Assembly: GCA_946534715.1 (NCBI GenBank)
Contig: CAMNCW010000058.1
Span: 1-42,836, forward strand
Direction of reading: 5' to 3'
Origin: an uncultured Bacteroidales bacterium
GTDB taxonomy: Bacteria > Bacteroidota > Bacteroidia > Bacteroidales > Paludibacteraceae
DNA length: 42,836 nt
Part shown: piece by piece, positions 31,171-41,327 of the stretch
How the letters are laid out: each line of letters starts with the position of its first letter
Position numbering within the stretch: position 1 is the first letter of the stretch
Notes under the pieces: generated by a model
The model's database searches: none
What the model saw: only the letters and a program-made list of their open reading frames with translations
Told to the model about the DNA's origin: nothing
Made by a program: the position numbers and the translations under genes

Positions 31171-34122
31171 TTAGCATTTGATGAGTGCTTTATTAGCAAA
31201 GCCGTCGATGTACATTTCCAAGGGTTTGGAAAGGCGAACATGGCGGATCAGTTCTGTTTCTTCGATTGCTGGCAGGGCATCAAGGATGGTTTGATTATAT
31301 TCGTCGGTCAGAGGACGCGCCCAGGGATCCACGTTTATGTAACCGACGTTGAAAGAGGTCATGTTCTGGAAGAAATGCGAACCTTGTGATGGTTCGATGC
31401 GGAAATCGGGCAAGGAGCATTCGGCGATAGCTTTTGCTTCGCTGATGTCTCCCCATTGGACCGGCACACCGAGTGTCGGAATCTGTGATCCCCAACGACC
31501 GTAACCGATCAAGAGGTATTGGCGTCCTTCCTGACGCATTTTGTTGTTCCATTCACGCAAGGTAGCCGCCATTTCCTGTGTTCGAAGGACGTTGAAGGCT
31601 TCTTTGCGGAGATAGATAATGTCGGTTACATCTTCCGTTTTACCGACGCCAAGTGCATTGCCGGAACGCAAGAAAGCTCCGTTTTCATCGACTTTTTCCC
31701 ATTCTACCTTTGCGGTCAAACTGTCCGCTGAAATGGGACGAATTTGCAAGACATGGAAGATTTGCGGTTCGTGCTCCAAGTTCACGGCGAACTCTATCTC
31801 CAAGGGTGTTTTAATCTCCTCGCGCGCGATGTCTAATAGGTGTTGGATAATATCCGCCAAGGGGAACGTATTGAACTTCAGTTGCGGGGCAAAGGTGACA
31901 ATACGCGGTCCATCGGGATAACAGGAATCGACGATGCGCATGTTCTCGCGATCGTACGTGGAAGCGATGAGTTTGAGGGATTCAAACTGCCCGCACTCAT
32001 GAATCGGAATGCGTTCCAAATTGACGGCATCGTCAATGGAAGTCTTGAATTTCTCAGGGCTGAGGGAGAGAGCTAACATGGATTGCTGTGTCTCCCGCAT
32101 AGCCAGATCGACCGTAGAAGTCTGCATGACGTTCTTCGGGTATTTGGGCGAGAAACGGAGCACTTGTTCGCCATCCACCACGGCTTTACCAAGTCCGTAA
32201 GCGATTTTGACGATGCCATCTTCGGGTTTCTCTTTTCCCACGGGGTAGAAATTGATGCTTCGTGCAACGCCGGAGATAACCGGGAAATAGTAATTTCCTT
32301 CGGTTTCACCGCATACTTCCTGCAGGACGATTGCCATTTTTTCTTCGGAAGGCACATTGCCTGTGGAGATGATGTAACCACGTGAAGCCGCAAAATAGAC
32401 CGAAGCATAAACCGATTTGATAGCCTTGGAGAGCATTCTGAGTTGCTGGTCTTCATTCTCCGTGTGCGGGATCATGTACGTGCTATAGACTCCGGCAAAG
32501 GGCTGATAATATGAATCTTCCAGTTTGGAGGACGAACGTATAGCTAACGGTCTGTTGGTGACACGGATGAAATGGCGCAAGGCATCGCGCAACTCCATCG
32601 GTAACATTGCCGCCACAAATTCCGAGAGCAGTTCTTCGTCGGTCAAGTCCGAATTGATGACGTATTGCAATCCATTGTCATGGATGAATTGGTCGAAATA
32701 ATCGGTGGTAATAACCATCGTGCGCGGCACTAAGACACGCAGGTCCTGCCAATGATCGTAGAGGTCATGTTTCTGCAACATATGGTTGAGGAAAGCAAGT
32801 CCTCTACCCTTTCCGCCCATGGCTCCATTCCCGCAACGCGAGAACCAGATCGTATTGTTATACGTTTCCGGCGCGTATTTGGCTACTACGCCGAGTGCCT
32901 GGTTGATGCGGTAGTCGTGTATGAGACGGATGTTTGTCTGACGGATATTTTCGATGTCCGTTTCGTCCTGTATCTTGAGTGCGCTCACGGGTCTTCCGAC
33001 CGAGAACAGACCTCGTGCAAAAAGCCATTTGGAAAGGTAGTTATTATCGCTCAGGCGTCTGAAAGCAGCCGATGAAATCGAGGAAATGATGCGTTCGAAG
33101 CCTTCGAGATCGGAAGCACGGGCAATCTCTTTGCCGGTCCTCGGATCACGTGCGATGAAATCACCGAAACCGAACTCCTGCTCAATGTAATCGCTCACGT
33201 CTTGCGAGAGGGTTTTGGATTTCTTGACCACAAAGCCGACATTCAGTTTGCGCGCCGTAGAGCGCATAGACTCCTGCGAAGATTGCATGAGGAACGGCAT
33301 TGTGGGGTTGTTTTCCCGGATTAACCGGCATAAATCAACTCCGGCGTCCAATTTTTCCATCGAGGAAGGTTCGCCTTTATGGATCACAAATCCCACATCG
33401 GAGATGACGCCGATCATGTTCGAGCCGAAACGGTTGTATAGTTCCACCGCCTCGTCGTAGCAGGTAGCCATGAGCACTTTCGGTCGCGCACGCTTACGGA
33501 GCAACTGCTGTTTCTCGTTGAGCGCATCGCGGATAGCTATGGCATTTTGGTGAAGAACCAGTTTGTAGAGAAGCGGCAGGTACGTAGAGTAATAACGCAC
33601 GGAATCTTCCACCAGGAGAATTGCGCGAACACCTTCTTCGAGGATATCATGCTCCGCATTCAGGCGGTCCTCTATCAGTTTGATGATAGCGATGATGAGA
33701 TCCGTAGAGTTATTCCAATTGAAGAAATAATCTATATCCGAACGGTCGTGCTTCTCGATGCGGTTATAAATCTCCTTGCTGAACGACGAGAGCAGGACAA
33801 TCGGACATCCGGGCATTGTGTTTTTCGCCTCTTTGGCAAAATCAAACACATCGAGTTCGCCGACGCTGTACATGGTGAGGATGAGGTCAAACGGCAGTTT
33901 ATTAGCCGCTTTGCGCTCCTCAATGATGGAAAGCGCTTCTCTGGTCGTTTCTGCACGCGTGATAGACGGCGGATTAGAGAGGTTCAGCTCGGCATATTCC
34001 TGCGCAATCTGCACGTCAATACGGCCGTCCTCCTCGAGTGCAAAACTATCGTAGTTGTTGCACACAAGGAGTATTCGTTTGACGCGCTTCTCCATTAAGG
34101 ATGTGTAGTTATTGACCTGCAT
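31171..34122 (-). CDS. Double receiver-domain protein with PEP-synthase-type ATP-grasp domain
   Basis: A 983-residue protein. Residues 14-155 form a receiver-like domain lacking the phosphoacceptor Asp (LILTMYSVG at 80-88). Residues 165-305 form a second one that keeps the acidic pair Glu172-Asp173, the phosphoacceptor Asp242 (VISDVGF) and Lys300/301. From about 425 to 850 there is a PPDK/PEP-synthase nucleotide-binding domain: [14 protein letters not shown] (433-446), [40 protein letters not shown] and the closing LQIRPIS. The swivelling phospho-histidine domain and the PEP-binding barrel of true PEP synthase are missing, so it cannot catalyse that reaction alone. I recall similar proteins in Bacteroidales, function unknown. 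It might phosphorylate a partner under response-regulator control. Confidence 0.8.
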   Translation of the reverse strand: MQVNNYTSLMEKRVKRILLVCNNYDSFALEEDGRIDVQIAQEYAELNLSNPPSITRAETTREALSIIEERKAANKLPFDLILTMYSVGELDVFDFAKEAKNTMPGCPIVLLSSFSKEIYNRIEKHDRSDIDYFFNWNNSTDLIIAIIKLIEDRLNAEHDILEEGVRAILLVEDSVRYYSTYLPLLYKLVLHQNAIAIRDALNEKQQLLRKRARPKVLMATCYDEAVELYNRFGSNMIGVISDVGFVIHKGEPSSMEKLDAGVDLCRLIRENNPTMPFLMQSSQESMRSTARKLNVGFVVKKSKTLSQDVSDYIEQEFGFGDFIARDPRTGKEIARASDLEGFERIISSISSAAFRRLSDNNYLSKWLFARGLFSVGRPVSALKIQDETDIENIRQTNIRLIHDYRINQALGVVAKYAPETYNNTIWFSRCGNGAMGGKGRGLAFLNHMLQKHDLYDHWQDLRVLVPRTMVITTDYFDQFIHDNGLQYVINSDLTDEELLSEFVAAMLPMELRDALRHFIRVTNRPLAIRSSSKLEDSYYQPFAGVYSTYMIPHTENEDQQLRMLSKAIKSVYASVYFAASRGYIISTGNVPSEEKMAIVLQEVCGETEGNYYFPVISGVARSINFYPVGKEKPEDGIVKIAYGLGKAVVDGEQVLRFSPKYPKNVMQTSTVDLAMRETQQSMLALSLSPEKFKTSIDDAVNLERIPIHECGQFESLKLIASTYDRENMRIVDSCYPDGPRIVTFAPQLKFNTFPLADIIQHLLDIAREEIKTPLEIEFAVNLEHEPQIFHVLQIRPISADSLTAKVEWEKVDENGAFLRSGNALGVGKTEDVTDIIYLRKEAFNVLRTQEMAATLREWNNKMRQEGRQYLLIGYGRWGSQIPTLGVPVQWGDISEAKAIAECSLPDFRIEPSQGSHFFQNMTSFNVGYINVDPWARPLTDEYNQTILDALPAIEETELIRHVRLSKPLEMYIDGFANKALIKC

Positions 34123-34143
34123 ATTAGAACGTTTTGAACAAGC

Positions 34144-34175
34144 ATTACTCCCGTATTAGTCCCGTATTACTCCCG
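34144..34175 (-). repeat. 11-bp tandem repeat between gdhA and the receiver/ATP-grasp gene
   Basis: On the plus strand ATTACTCCCGT, ATTAGTCCCGT and ATTACTCCCG follow each other in the 119-bp spacer. No -7 box was found in this spacer, so the downstream gene may be read from the gdhA promoter. Confidence 0.8.
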
Positions 34176-34241
34176 ACCCGATTCTCTCTCGTTAGTGTCT
34201 CGCCAGTCTGATTTGGCTATATATGTACGAACAAACGCAGT

Positions 34242-35597
34242 TTATACTAAACCTTGCTCGACCATCGCGTTGGCTACCTTCATGAAGCCGGCGATGTTAG
34301 CACCTTTGACGTAGTTGATGTATCCGTCCTCTTCGGTTCCGTATTTGAGACACGCCGCGTGGATGTCAGCCATAATCGTGCGGAGACGCTGGTCCACTTC
34401 TTCAGCAGTCCATTTGAGACGCATTGAGTTCTGTGTCATTTCAAGGCCGGATGTAGCTACGCCGCCGGCATTGGATGCTTTGCCCGGGCTGTAGAGGATC
34501 TTAGCGGCCTGGAAGATAGCGATAGCTTCCGGCGTGGAAGGCATATTCGCACCCTCGCAGACGCAGAAACAGCCGTTCGCCATCAGTTTCTCAGCATCGG
34601 CTTTCTCGATCTCGTTCTGGGTAGCACACGGCATCGCGATGTCACAGGGGATAGACCAAGGACGCTCGTTCTCGAAATATTTAGCCTGCGGGTATTTGGT
34701 GACGTACTCTTTGATGCGTCCGCGACGGACGTTTTTGAGTTCAAAGATATACGCGAGTTTCTCTTCGTTGAGTCCTTCTTCGTCGTAAATAAATCCGTTG
34801 GAATCGGACATAGTGAGCACTTTCGCGCCGAGACGGGTTGCTTTTTGTGCGGCAAACTGCGCTACGTTTCCTGCTCCGGAGATGCAGACTTTTTTGCCTT
34901 CGAAGGACAATCCGCGGGTAGCCAACATGGCCTCTGCGAAATAGCAAGCTCCGTAACCGGTAGCTTCAGGACGCATGAGCGAACCGCCCCACATCTGACC
35001 TTTACCGGTGAGCGTGCCTGTGAACTCATCGCGGAGACGCTTGTACTGGCCGAACATATAGCCGATTTCGCGTCCTCCGACGCCGATGTCACCGGCAGGC
35101 ACATCCGTGTCCGCTCCGATGTGACGCTGGAGTTCGGTCATGAAAGATTGACAGAACCGCATCACTTCGGCGTCCGATTTGCCGCGCGGCGAGAAGTCCG
35201 ATCCGCCCTTGGCGCCGCCCATCGGGAGCGTTGTGAGTGCGTTTTTGAAGGTCTGCTCGAACGCTAAGAACTTCATAATAGAGAGATTAACAGACGCATG
35301 GAAACGGATACCGCCTTTGTACGGACCGATGGCAGAGTTCATCTGCACGCGGAAACCGCGGTTGATCTGCACTTCGCCCTGATCATCCATCCAAGGCACA
35401 CGGAACATGATCACACGTTCTGGTTCGACGATGCGTTCCATCACTTTCTGCTCGCGCAGATACGGGTATGCCATAATCATCGGTGCAACCGATTCCACTA
35501 CTTCTTTGACAGCTTGGTGAAACTCATTCTCACCGGGGTTCTTCTTAATAAGGTCCGCCATGAAAGCGTCCACATAAGCTTGCGTTTGTTTATCCAT
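34242..35597 (-). CDS. gdhA: NADP-type glutamate dehydrogenase
   Basis: About 451 residues from ATG 35597 (MDKQTQAYVDAFMADLIKKN). The longer frame from 35660 is excluded because the promoter's -7 box covers that start. A hexameric enzyme linking 2-oxoglutarate and ammonia to glutamate. Signatures: GPYKGGIRFHASVN, TTLPMGGAKGGSDFSPRGKS with the catalytic Lys, VPAGDIGVGGREIGYMFGQY, and the nucleotide loop SGAGNVAQFAAQ. The length (about 450) and sequence style match the biosynthetic NADP-dependent class. It heads a long minus-strand series and is divergent from lysS. Confidence 0.95.
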   Translation of the reverse strand: MDKQTQAYVDAFMADLIKKNPGENEFHQAVKEVVESVAPMIMAYPYLREQKVMERIVEPERVIMFRVPWMDDQGEVQINRGFRVQMNSAIGPYKGGIRFHASVNLSIMKFLAFEQTFKNALTTLPMGGAKGGSDFSPRGKSDAEVMRFCQSFMTELQRHIGADTDVPAGDIGVGGREIGYMFGQYKRLRDEFTGTLTGKGQMWGGSLMRPEATGYGACYFAEAMLATRGLSFEGKKVCISGAGNVAQFAAQKATRLGAKVLTMSDSNGFIYDEEGLNEEKLAYIFELKNVRRGRIKEYVTKYPQAKYFENERPWSIPCDIAMPCATQNEIEKADAEKLMANGCFCVCEGANMPSTPEAIAIFQAAKILYSPGKASNAGGVATSGLEMTQNSMRLKWTAEEVDQRLRTIMADIHAACLKYGTEEDGYINYVKGANIAGFMKVANAMVEQGLV

Positions 35598-35657
35598 AAA
35601 ACAATTTAGAGTTAATTTATCAATTTTCACCTTTTTAGGCAAATTATAATTCGGGTG

Positions 35658-35689
35658 CAAAATTACAAAAAAAAATTGATATACGCAAG
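35658..35689 (-). promoter_or_regulatory. Promoter of gdhA
   Basis: On the minus strand CTTGCGTAT (35689-35681) and TTG-TAATTTTG (the -7 at 35665-35658), 20 bp apart counted from CTTG. The initially transcribed sequence is CACCC. The leader to the ATG is about 55 nt. Confidence 0.8.
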
Positions 35690-35714
35690 CGCGCGAACAT
35701 TTTTTATAAAAATA

Positions 35715-35746
35715 TTTGCATATATGAAAAAATTATTGTAACTTTG
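35715..35746 (+). promoter_or_regulatory. Promoter of the lysS-gpsA-pgi operon
   Basis: TTTGCATAT (35715-35723) and TTG-TAACTTTG (the -7 at 35739-35746), 20 bp apart counted from TTTG. CACCC follows, as at gdhA, tRNA-Thr and the plug gene. It lies 47 bp before the lysS ATG. Confidence 0.85.
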
Positions 35747-35793
35747 CACCCAAATTGTAAATTAGGTCAAATAGGGAATAAAATAAACGATAT

Positions 35794-37371
35794 ATGGAAA
35801 ATTTAAGCGAACAAGAATTAGTACGGCGACAGAGTTTGCAGACGATGCGTGACATGGGCATAGACCCCTATCCTGCCGCCGAGTATGAAGTAACCGGTTA
35901 TTCAACCGAGATCAAAGCCGGGTTTGTAGATGAAGGCGCGGTCAACGACCGAGGCGAACAGCCATGCAGATCCTGGCACACAGGAGACACGGTGCGTATT
36001 GCAGGTCGTCTGATGTCCAAACGCATCATGGGCAAGGCTTCTTTCATTGAGATTCAAGACTCAAAAGGCCGTATTCAGGTGTATGTGTCGAGAGACGATA
36101 TACAAGCGCCTGTCGCCGAAGGCGAGCAGCCGACGACCGTAGAGCAGCAGATGTACAATGTGGTATTCAAGAAACTGCTCGATATCGGCGATTTCATCGG
36201 CATTGAGGGATTCGTTTTCCGCACACAAATGGGCGAAATCAGCGTTCATGCAAAGAAACTGACCGTTTTGGCAAAGAGCCTGAAACCGCTGCCGATTGTG
36301 AAATACAAAGACGGTGTGGCTTATGACGGATTCAATGATCCGGAGCAACGTTACCGTCAGCGATATGTGGATTTGGTTGTAAATGAGGGTGTTAAGGACA
36401 CATTCCTCAAACGCGCCACTATTCTCCGCACAATGCGTCAGGTGTTTGACGAGGCAGGATATACTGAGGTAGAGACCCCGATTTTGCAACAGATTGCCGG
36501 CGGCGCAAGTGCGCGTCCGTTCATCACACACCATAACTCGCTCGACGTAGATATGTACCTGCGTATCGCCACCGAACTTTATCTGAAACGACTGATTGTC
36601 GGCGGTTTTGAGGGCGTGTATGAGATCGGCCGTAACTTCCGCAACGAGGGTATGGACCGCAGCCACAACCCGGAGTTTACCTGCATGGAATTGTATGTGC
36701 AATACAAGGATTACAACTGGATGATGGGCTTCACGGAGCAGCTGTTGGAGAAGATCGCGATTGCCGTAAACGGTACGACGAAAGTGAAAGTGGGCGAAAA
36801 CGAGATCGATTTCAAGGCTCCTTACAGAAGATTGCCGATCCTCGATGCTATCAAGGAAAAGACAGGTTTGGATTTGGCTTCGATGAGCGAGGACGAGATC
36901 CGCGTGGAGGCAAAGAAACTCGGTGTGGAAGATACCGAGCACATGGGCAAAGGCAAGCTGATTGATGAGATTTTCGGCGAGACCTGCGAGGGCACTTTCA
37001 TTCAGCCGACGTTCATCATCGACTACCCTGTTGAGATGTCTCCGCTGACGAAGATGCACCGTTCGAAACCCGGTCTGACCGAGCGTTTTGAGCTGATGGT
37101 GAACGGCAAAGAGCTGGCAAACGCATACAGCGAGCTCAATGACCCGATCGACCAATACAACCGTTTCGTGGAGCAGATGAAACTGGCAGACAAGGGCGAC
37201 GACGAGGCGATGGTGATCGACCACGACTTTATGCGCGCGCTGGAATATGGTATGCCGCCGACATCCGGTATCGGTATCGGTATCGACCGTCTGGCAATCC
37301 TCATGACCGGACAGCCGACAATCCAAGAGGTACTACTCTTCCCCACTATGAAACCGGAAGTCAATGGATAA
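35794..37371 (+). CDS. lysS: Lysyl-tRNA synthetase, class II
   Basis: A 525-residue enzyme charging tRNA-Lys. The N-terminal OB-fold anticodon-binding domain (about 60-170) contains RIAGRLMSKRIMGKASFIEI. The class II catalytic domain has the motif 2 sequence EIGRNFRNEGMDRSHNPEFT (about 275-295) and motif 3 GIGIGIDRLAIL (about 490-501). The closing YGMPPTSG and LLFPTMKPE are typical of the family. Length fits class II LysRS. The start ATG follows a complete promoter by 47 bp. The stop codon lies in a 7-bp repeat array shared with the gpsA start. Confidence 0.97.
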   Translation: MENLSEQELVRRQSLQTMRDMGIDPYPAAEYEVTGYSTEIKAGFVDEGAVNDRGEQPCRSWHTGDTVRIAGRLMSKRIMGKASFIEIQDSKGRIQVYVSRDDIQAPVAEGEQPTTVEQQMYNVVFKKLLDIGDFIGIEGFVFRTQMGEISVHAKKLTVLAKSLKPLPIVKYKDGVAYDGFNDPEQRYRQRYVDLVVNEGVKDTFLKRATILRTMRQVFDEAGYTEVETPILQQIAGGASARPFITHHNSLDVDMYLRIATELYLKRLIVGGFEGVYEIGRNFRNEGMDRSHNPEFTCMELYVQYKDYNWMMGFTEQLLEKIAIAVNGTTKVKVGENEIDFKAPYRRLPILDAIKEKTGLDLASMSEDEIRVEAKKLGVEDTEHMGKGKLIDEIFGETCEGTFIQPTFIIDYPVEMSPLTKMHRSKPGLTERFELMVNGKELANAYSELNDPIDQYNRFVEQMKLADKGDDEAMVIDHDFMRALEYGMPPTSGIGIGIDRLAILMTGQPTIQEVLLFPTMKPEVNG

Positions 37372-37396
37372 TTGACAATTGATAATTGATAATTAT
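37368..37396 (+). repeat. 7-bp AATTGAY array between lysS and gpsA
   Basis: GATAATTGAC, AATTGAT, AATTGAT, AATTATG. The first unit contains the lysS stop (TAA, 37369-37371) and the last runs into the gpsA ATG at 37395. It is the same array type as at 24303. Confidence 0.9.
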
Positions 37397-38384
37397 GTAT
37401 AGAAAAGTAGCAATTCTCGGTTCCGGGTCATGGGCGACGGCGTTGGCAAAAATCGTCATGCAGAACCAAGGCGAGATCAACTGGTTCATCCGCCGGCAAG
37501 AGGTGATCGATGAGTTCATCGCAACCGGCAAGAACCCGACCTATCTTGGAGCCGCCAGTTTCGACGTCGGACGGATTCATTTCTCGTCGGATATCAACCA
37601 AACGGTAGCGCAATCAGATGTGCTGATTCTCGCGATTCCATCGCCATATGTCAAGCAGACATTGACGAAAATCCGCCGTGACATGACCCATAAAGTGGTT
37701 ATCTCCGCTGTGAAGGGTATGATTCCCGATGAAAACGTGATCATCACCGATTATCTGCACAACCGTTTCCGCATTCCGTTTGACCAGTTAGGCGTCATCG
37801 CCGGTCCGTGTCACGCGGAGGAGATAGCGTTGGAGCGCCTCAGTTACCTCACCATCGGTTGCGAGAACCGGCCTAACGCGGAGGTGTGGGCGAAATTGTT
37901 CCAGACGCCGTACGTGCAAACAGCTGTTTCCTCCGATGTCATCGGCTTGGAATACAGTTCGGTGATGAAAAACATCTACGCCATCGCGGCAGGAATGTGT
38001 CAGGCACTTCATTACGGCGATAACTTCCAAGCCGTACTGCTGAGTAACGCTATTCAGGAGATCCAGCGTTTTGCGACCGCGATGAACAACGTGCCGCGCG
38101 ACATCACTATGAGCGGTTATTTGGGCGATGTGCTCGTAACCGGTTATTCGCAGTTCAGCCGTAACAGGCAGTTCGGACAGATGCTCGGACTCGGCTATTC
38201 GGTCAAAGCGGCGCAAATGGAGATGGAGATGGTAGCCGAAGGCTATTATGGCACCAAAGCCATTTATGAGGCGAACCAGCGGATGAAAGTAGCGCTTCCG
38301 ATTGTTGATGCGATGTACGAGATTCTTTACAACCGCCAAAAAGCCAAACCAATTATCAAGTCTTTAACTTCTAAATTACAATAA
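37395..38384 (+). CDS. gpsA: Glycerol-3-phosphate dehydrogenase [NAD(P)+]
   Basis: About 329 residues from ATG 37395 ([20 protein letters not shown]); an in-frame TTG three codons earlier lies in the repeat. It reduces dihydroxyacetone phosphate to sn-glycerol 3-phosphate for phospholipid synthesis. The Rossmann motif is GSGSWATAL (9-17). Further signatures are [19 protein letters not shown], the catalytic-lysine segment [14 protein letters not shown], and [19 protein letters not shown]. It is followed by pgi with a 4-bp gap, so both sit in the lysS operon. Confidence 0.96.
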   Translation: MYRKVAILGSGSWATALAKIVMQNQGEINWFIRRQEVIDEFIATGKNPTYLGAASFDVGRIHFSSDINQTVAQSDVLILAIPSPYVKQTLTKIRRDMTHKVVISAVKGMIPDENVIITDYLHNRFRIPFDQLGVIAGPCHAEEIALERLSYLTIGCENRPNAEVWAKLFQTPYVQTAVSSDVIGLEYSSVMKNIYAIAAGMCQALHYGDNFQAVLLSNAIQEIQRFATAMNNVPRDITMSGYLGDVLVTGYSQFSRNRQFGQMLGLGYSVKAAQMEMEMVAEGYYGTKAIYEANQRMKVALPIVDAMYEILYNRQKAKPIIKSLTSKLQ

Positions 38385-38388
38385 TATT

Positions 38389-39732
38389 ATGGAATTATGT
38401 CTTAAAAATGCCGCTTGCTTTGTAGAAGCAGAGGCTTTGAAGAAATTAGAGTCGCAAACCGAAGCCGCTAATCTCCTTCTGGAGAACGGTCAGGGAGCAG
38501 GAAACGATTACATCGGATGGGTTCATCTGCCCTCCTCTATCACGGATGAGTTCCTCGCAGAAGTACAAGCTTCGGCTGACGAGTTGCGCAAACGTTGCGA
38601 AGTAGTGATCGTAGCCGGAATCGGCGGTTCATATCTCGGTGCACGTGCTGTGAATGAGGCACTTAGCTCGGCTTTTGATGCTTTTGTAGCCAAGGATCGC
38701 AAGAACCCCTATGTCGTTTATGCCGGCAATAACATCGGTGAGGATTATCTGGCGGAACTCATGGAATTCCTGGCTGACAAGCAGTTCGGTATCATCAATA
38801 TCTCCAAATCCGGTACGACAACCGAGACCGCGCTGGCTTTCCGTCTCTTGAAGACCATGCTCGAGAAACAAGTCGGCAAAGAGGAGGCGAAACATCGTAT
38901 TGTAGCGGTTACCGACCGTGCAAAAGGTGCGCTGCGTTCGCTTGCTACCAAAGAGGGTTACAAGACTTTTGTTATCCCGGACAATGTCGGAGGACGTTTC
39001 TCTGTGCTGACTCCGGTGGGCTTGCTGCCGATTGCTGTTGCAGGTGGCGACATCAAAGCGCTGGTTAAGGGTGCACAGGATATGGAGAAAGCAACGGACG
39101 TCAAAGTGCCGTACGCTGAGAACCCGGCTTGCCGGTATGCAGCTATCCGTAACGCGCTCTATCAGAGCGGTAAGAAAATCGAGATTCTCGTGAACTTCAA
39201 CCCGAAACTGCACTATTTCAGCGAGTGGTGGAAACAACTATACGGCGAGTCCGAGGGTAAGGATCACAAAGCTATTTTCCCGGCTTCTGTGGACTTCACA
39301 ACCGACCTGCACTCCATGGGTCAATGGATCCAAGACGGCGAGCGTACGATTTTCGAGACCGTGATCTCCATTGAGAAAGCCAACAAGACCGTGCTTGTTC
39401 CGACCGACGAAGAGAACCTCGACGGACTCAATTTCCTCGCCGGCAAGCGCGTAGATGAGGTTAATAAGATGGCGGAACTCGGTACACAACTTGCTCACGT
39501 GGACGGCGGTGTGCCCAATATCCATATCTCGTTTGAGAAGATTGACGAGTACAACATCGGTCAGTTCATCTATTTCTTCGAGCGCGGTTGCGGTATTTCC
39601 GGTTATGTGCTGGATGTCAATCCGTTCAACCAGCCGGGCGTTGAGGCATACAAGAAGAACATGTTCGCCCTCCTCGACAAACCGGGTTACGAAGAAGAAA
39701 GCAAAGCTATCAAAGCTCGCTTGGCGAAGTAA
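38389..39732 (+). CDS. pgi: Glucose-6-phosphate isomerase
   Basis: A 447-residue glycolytic enzyme interconverting glucose 6-phosphate and fructose 6-phosphate. Signatures: [18 protein letters not shown], the phosphate-binding [27 protein letters not shown], and a C-terminal [16 protein letters not shown]. The length matches the shorter bacterial type (about 445) rather than the roughly 550-residue E. coli type. It ends the operon, directly before a strong terminator. Confidence 0.96.
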   Translation: MELCLKNAACFVEAEALKKLESQTEAANLLLENGQGAGNDYIGWVHLPSSITDEFLAEVQASADELRKRCEVVIVAGIGGSYLGARAVNEALSSAFDAFVAKDRKNPYVVYAGNNIGEDYLAELMEFLADKQFGIINISKSGTTTETALAFRLLKTMLEKQVGKEEAKHRIVAVTDRAKGALRSLATKEGYKTFVIPDNVGGRFSVLTPVGLLPIAVAGGDIKALVKGAQDMEKATDVKVPYAENPACRYAAIRNALYQSGKKIEILVNFNPKLHYFSEWWKQLYGESEGKDHKAIFPASVDFTTDLHSMGQWIQDGERTIFETVISIEKANKTVLVPTDEENLDGLNFLAGKRVDEVNKMAELGTQLAHVDGGVPNIHISFEKIDEYNIGQFIYFFERGCGISGYVLDVNPFNQPGVEAYKKNMFALLDKPGYEEESKAIKARLAK

Positions 39733-39746
39733 GAGTACCCTATTTC

Positions 39747-39792
39747 ATAACAAAACCACCTATTGTCCAACTGCAATAGGTGGTTTTGTTAT
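39747..39792 (+). terminator. Terminator of the lysS-gpsA-pgi operon
   Basis: A perfect 19-bp inverted repeat (39747-39765 and 39774-39792, ATAACAAAACCACCTATTG and its complement) with an 8-nt loop, containing TTTTGTTAT on the 3' arm. It is symmetrical (A-rich 5' arm, T-rich 3' arm), so it may stop transcription from both sides. Confidence 0.92.
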
Positions 39793-40013
39793 GACTATTA
39801 CTAAGAAAAAACTATCCTGTCAAAAGAACAATCTACAGTTATTATCTAAAAATATTTGAAGGCTACAATATGACCTGGCTCAGAACTACCGTAATACAAA
39901 TACCATACGGCATTAAGTGCTTTTATGCCTACATTTAATTTATAGTATTCTGTTTTACTTTTGGGGTGTTGGACTGAAAATAAAAACAAAGACCACGTGG
40001 GAAAGTTCAGTTA
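39793..40013 (-). other. AT-rich gap with a doubtful 47-codon open frame
   Basis: Between the pgi terminator and the convergent plug gene there is no recognisable gene. On the minus strand a frame from a possible TTG at 39989 to a TAG at 39846 encodes 47 residues including YYKLNVGIKALNAVWYLYYG and HIVAFKYF. It has no ATG and no promoter; it may be a remnant of a degraded gene or chance. Confidence 0.3.
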
Positions 40014-41288
40014 TTAATTGGATTTGATGACCTGAATGCCGACCAGACGGTCATAACGCTCACCAAAAGGACGCCAATACACATAAACAGCGTATTCGTT
40101 TTCTGTCTGCCAGTAACTGCCGTCCACACGCTGCATAGTAGTAGCGCCGTTCTTGGGCACAAACCAGTACTGGTAGTCATACCCGCCCTGCTTCACCAGA
40201 GCTGTCAGCCAATAACATTTGGTCTCGTTGTCATATTGCATTCGGTTGCGAAGTCCCAACTCGTTATGGAATAGTTCGCCGCCCACATACAGCGCGCCGT
40301 CAAACCAAGGCTTCTCTGCCGGCAATGTCCAATAGATCCACATGTACTCCGCCTCTGTGTCCGGGTCATTCGTGCGCTCGGCATTCACCAGATAGCGGCC
40401 GTTGGCATCAAATCGATGGATATAAATGCCCGTCGTCAGTTCGTCCGCAAAAAGCGGAGCATGGTAATCGCCCATCTCGTGGAACACGCGGTCGATTCCT
40501 GTTCCGGCGTAGAAACGCGAGAATGCATCAAAATGGTGATACTCGTTTCCGCCTTCAAAAATGAGTGCTTTGTTGTTGATGTACCGCAACCTGTTCGGCT
40601 CAATATAAGTCGGCTGTGTCAGCGTCACACAATTGTCCAAACGGTTATTTTGCGTCACCAACAGCCGGAACTCAGACGGCTGATAGCGGCTTGTAAACTC
40701 CTGCAACCCCAATTCTATATCCACCTGCTGATACCGCCCGTTGAACTCTATATCCGTGTTGGCGCGCACTTTGGTCGCCATCTTCACCAGCGGCTCTACC
40801 ACACAAAAATCCACGTCCGCCACTTTGTTATCGGGATTGCCGTCTTCATAGATCGTCAAACGGTAATTGCCGCTCTTGGTGAGCTGCATGTCTTCATTCG
40901 GAAAATCAAACCAGTAATGCGTATATTCGCGGCTGGTATTGAATGAATGCTCGTAATCGGTTATGTCTCTGGTAGTGAAACCTCTCAGATACTCGCCGGA
41001 CGTCAGACTTTCGTTGGGTTTCAGCATGCCTTCCTGAGGCGATGTGGACCATTCCATCATTTGCACCCGGTATGTGTACATCTTCACATCGTGGCTCATC
41101 TCGTCGAACGATATATGCAGCGTGTTGCTTTCGTCTGTTCCATCTACTATTCCGTTCGTCAGCGCAAGGAACACACGCTCCACGCGTAACGTGCGTATCT
41201 GTTCATTATATACGTGCACATGCGTCTGTGCATGTGTACACAAACCGAGCACTAAAAGAATCCATATGAGTGCTGTTTTTTTTATCAT
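40014..41288 (-). CDS. Type IX secretion system plug protein (DUF5103)
   Basis: About 424 residues from ATG 41288 (MIKKTALIWILLVLGLCTHA, a signal peptide). The frame upstream of this start contains the promoter. The mature protein matches the plug family of Bacteroidota: HVYNEQIRTLRVERV near the start, LHISFDEMSHDVKMYTYRVQ, SGEYLRGFTTRDITDYEHSF and NTSREYTHYWFDFPNED, SGNYRLTIYEDG, and later ALIFEGGNEYHHFDAFS. The plug seals the SprA translocon channel from the periplasmic side in Flavobacterium. Its presence implies a type IX secretion system elsewhere in the genome. It is monocistronic here. Confidence 0.88.
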   Translation of the reverse strand: MIKKTALIWILLVLGLCTHAQTHVHVYNEQIRTLRVERVFLALTNGIVDGTDESNTLHISFDEMSHDVKMYTYRVQMMEWSTSPQEGMLKPNESLTSGEYLRGFTTRDITDYEHSFNTSREYTHYWFDFPNEDMQLTKSGNYRLTIYEDGNPDNKVADVDFCVVEPLVKMATKVRANTDIEFNGRYQQVDIELGLQEFTSRYQPSEFRLLVTQNNRLDNCVTLTQPTYIEPNRLRYINNKALIFEGGNEYHHFDAFSRFYAGTGIDRVFHEMGDYHAPLFADELTTGIYIHRFDANGRYLVNAERTNDPDTEAEYMWIYWTLPAEKPWFDGALYVGGELFHNELGLRNRMQYDNETKCYWLTALVKQGGYDYQYWFVPKNGATTMQRVDGSYWQTENEYAVYVYWRPFGERYDRLVGIQVIKSN

Positions 41289-41327
41289 CAGCTCCAAAAA
41301 GATATGAGTTTTATCTGTTTTTGGGTG

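Noticed and set aside
35598..35660. Longer N-terminus for GdhA
   Set aside because: The extra 21 codons reach into the -7 box and do not resemble glutamate dehydrogenase; the ATG at 35597 fits family length.
36061..37326. A 421-codon minus-strand open frame opposite lysS
   Set aside because: It is antisense to a certain lysS gene; the translation is His/Cys/Leu-rich with no family resemblance.
39846..39989. Small protein gene of 47 codons on the minus strand
   Set aside because: Start would be TTG, there is no promoter, and an open frame of this length is expected by chance in AT-rich DNA; kept only as a note in the gap entry.
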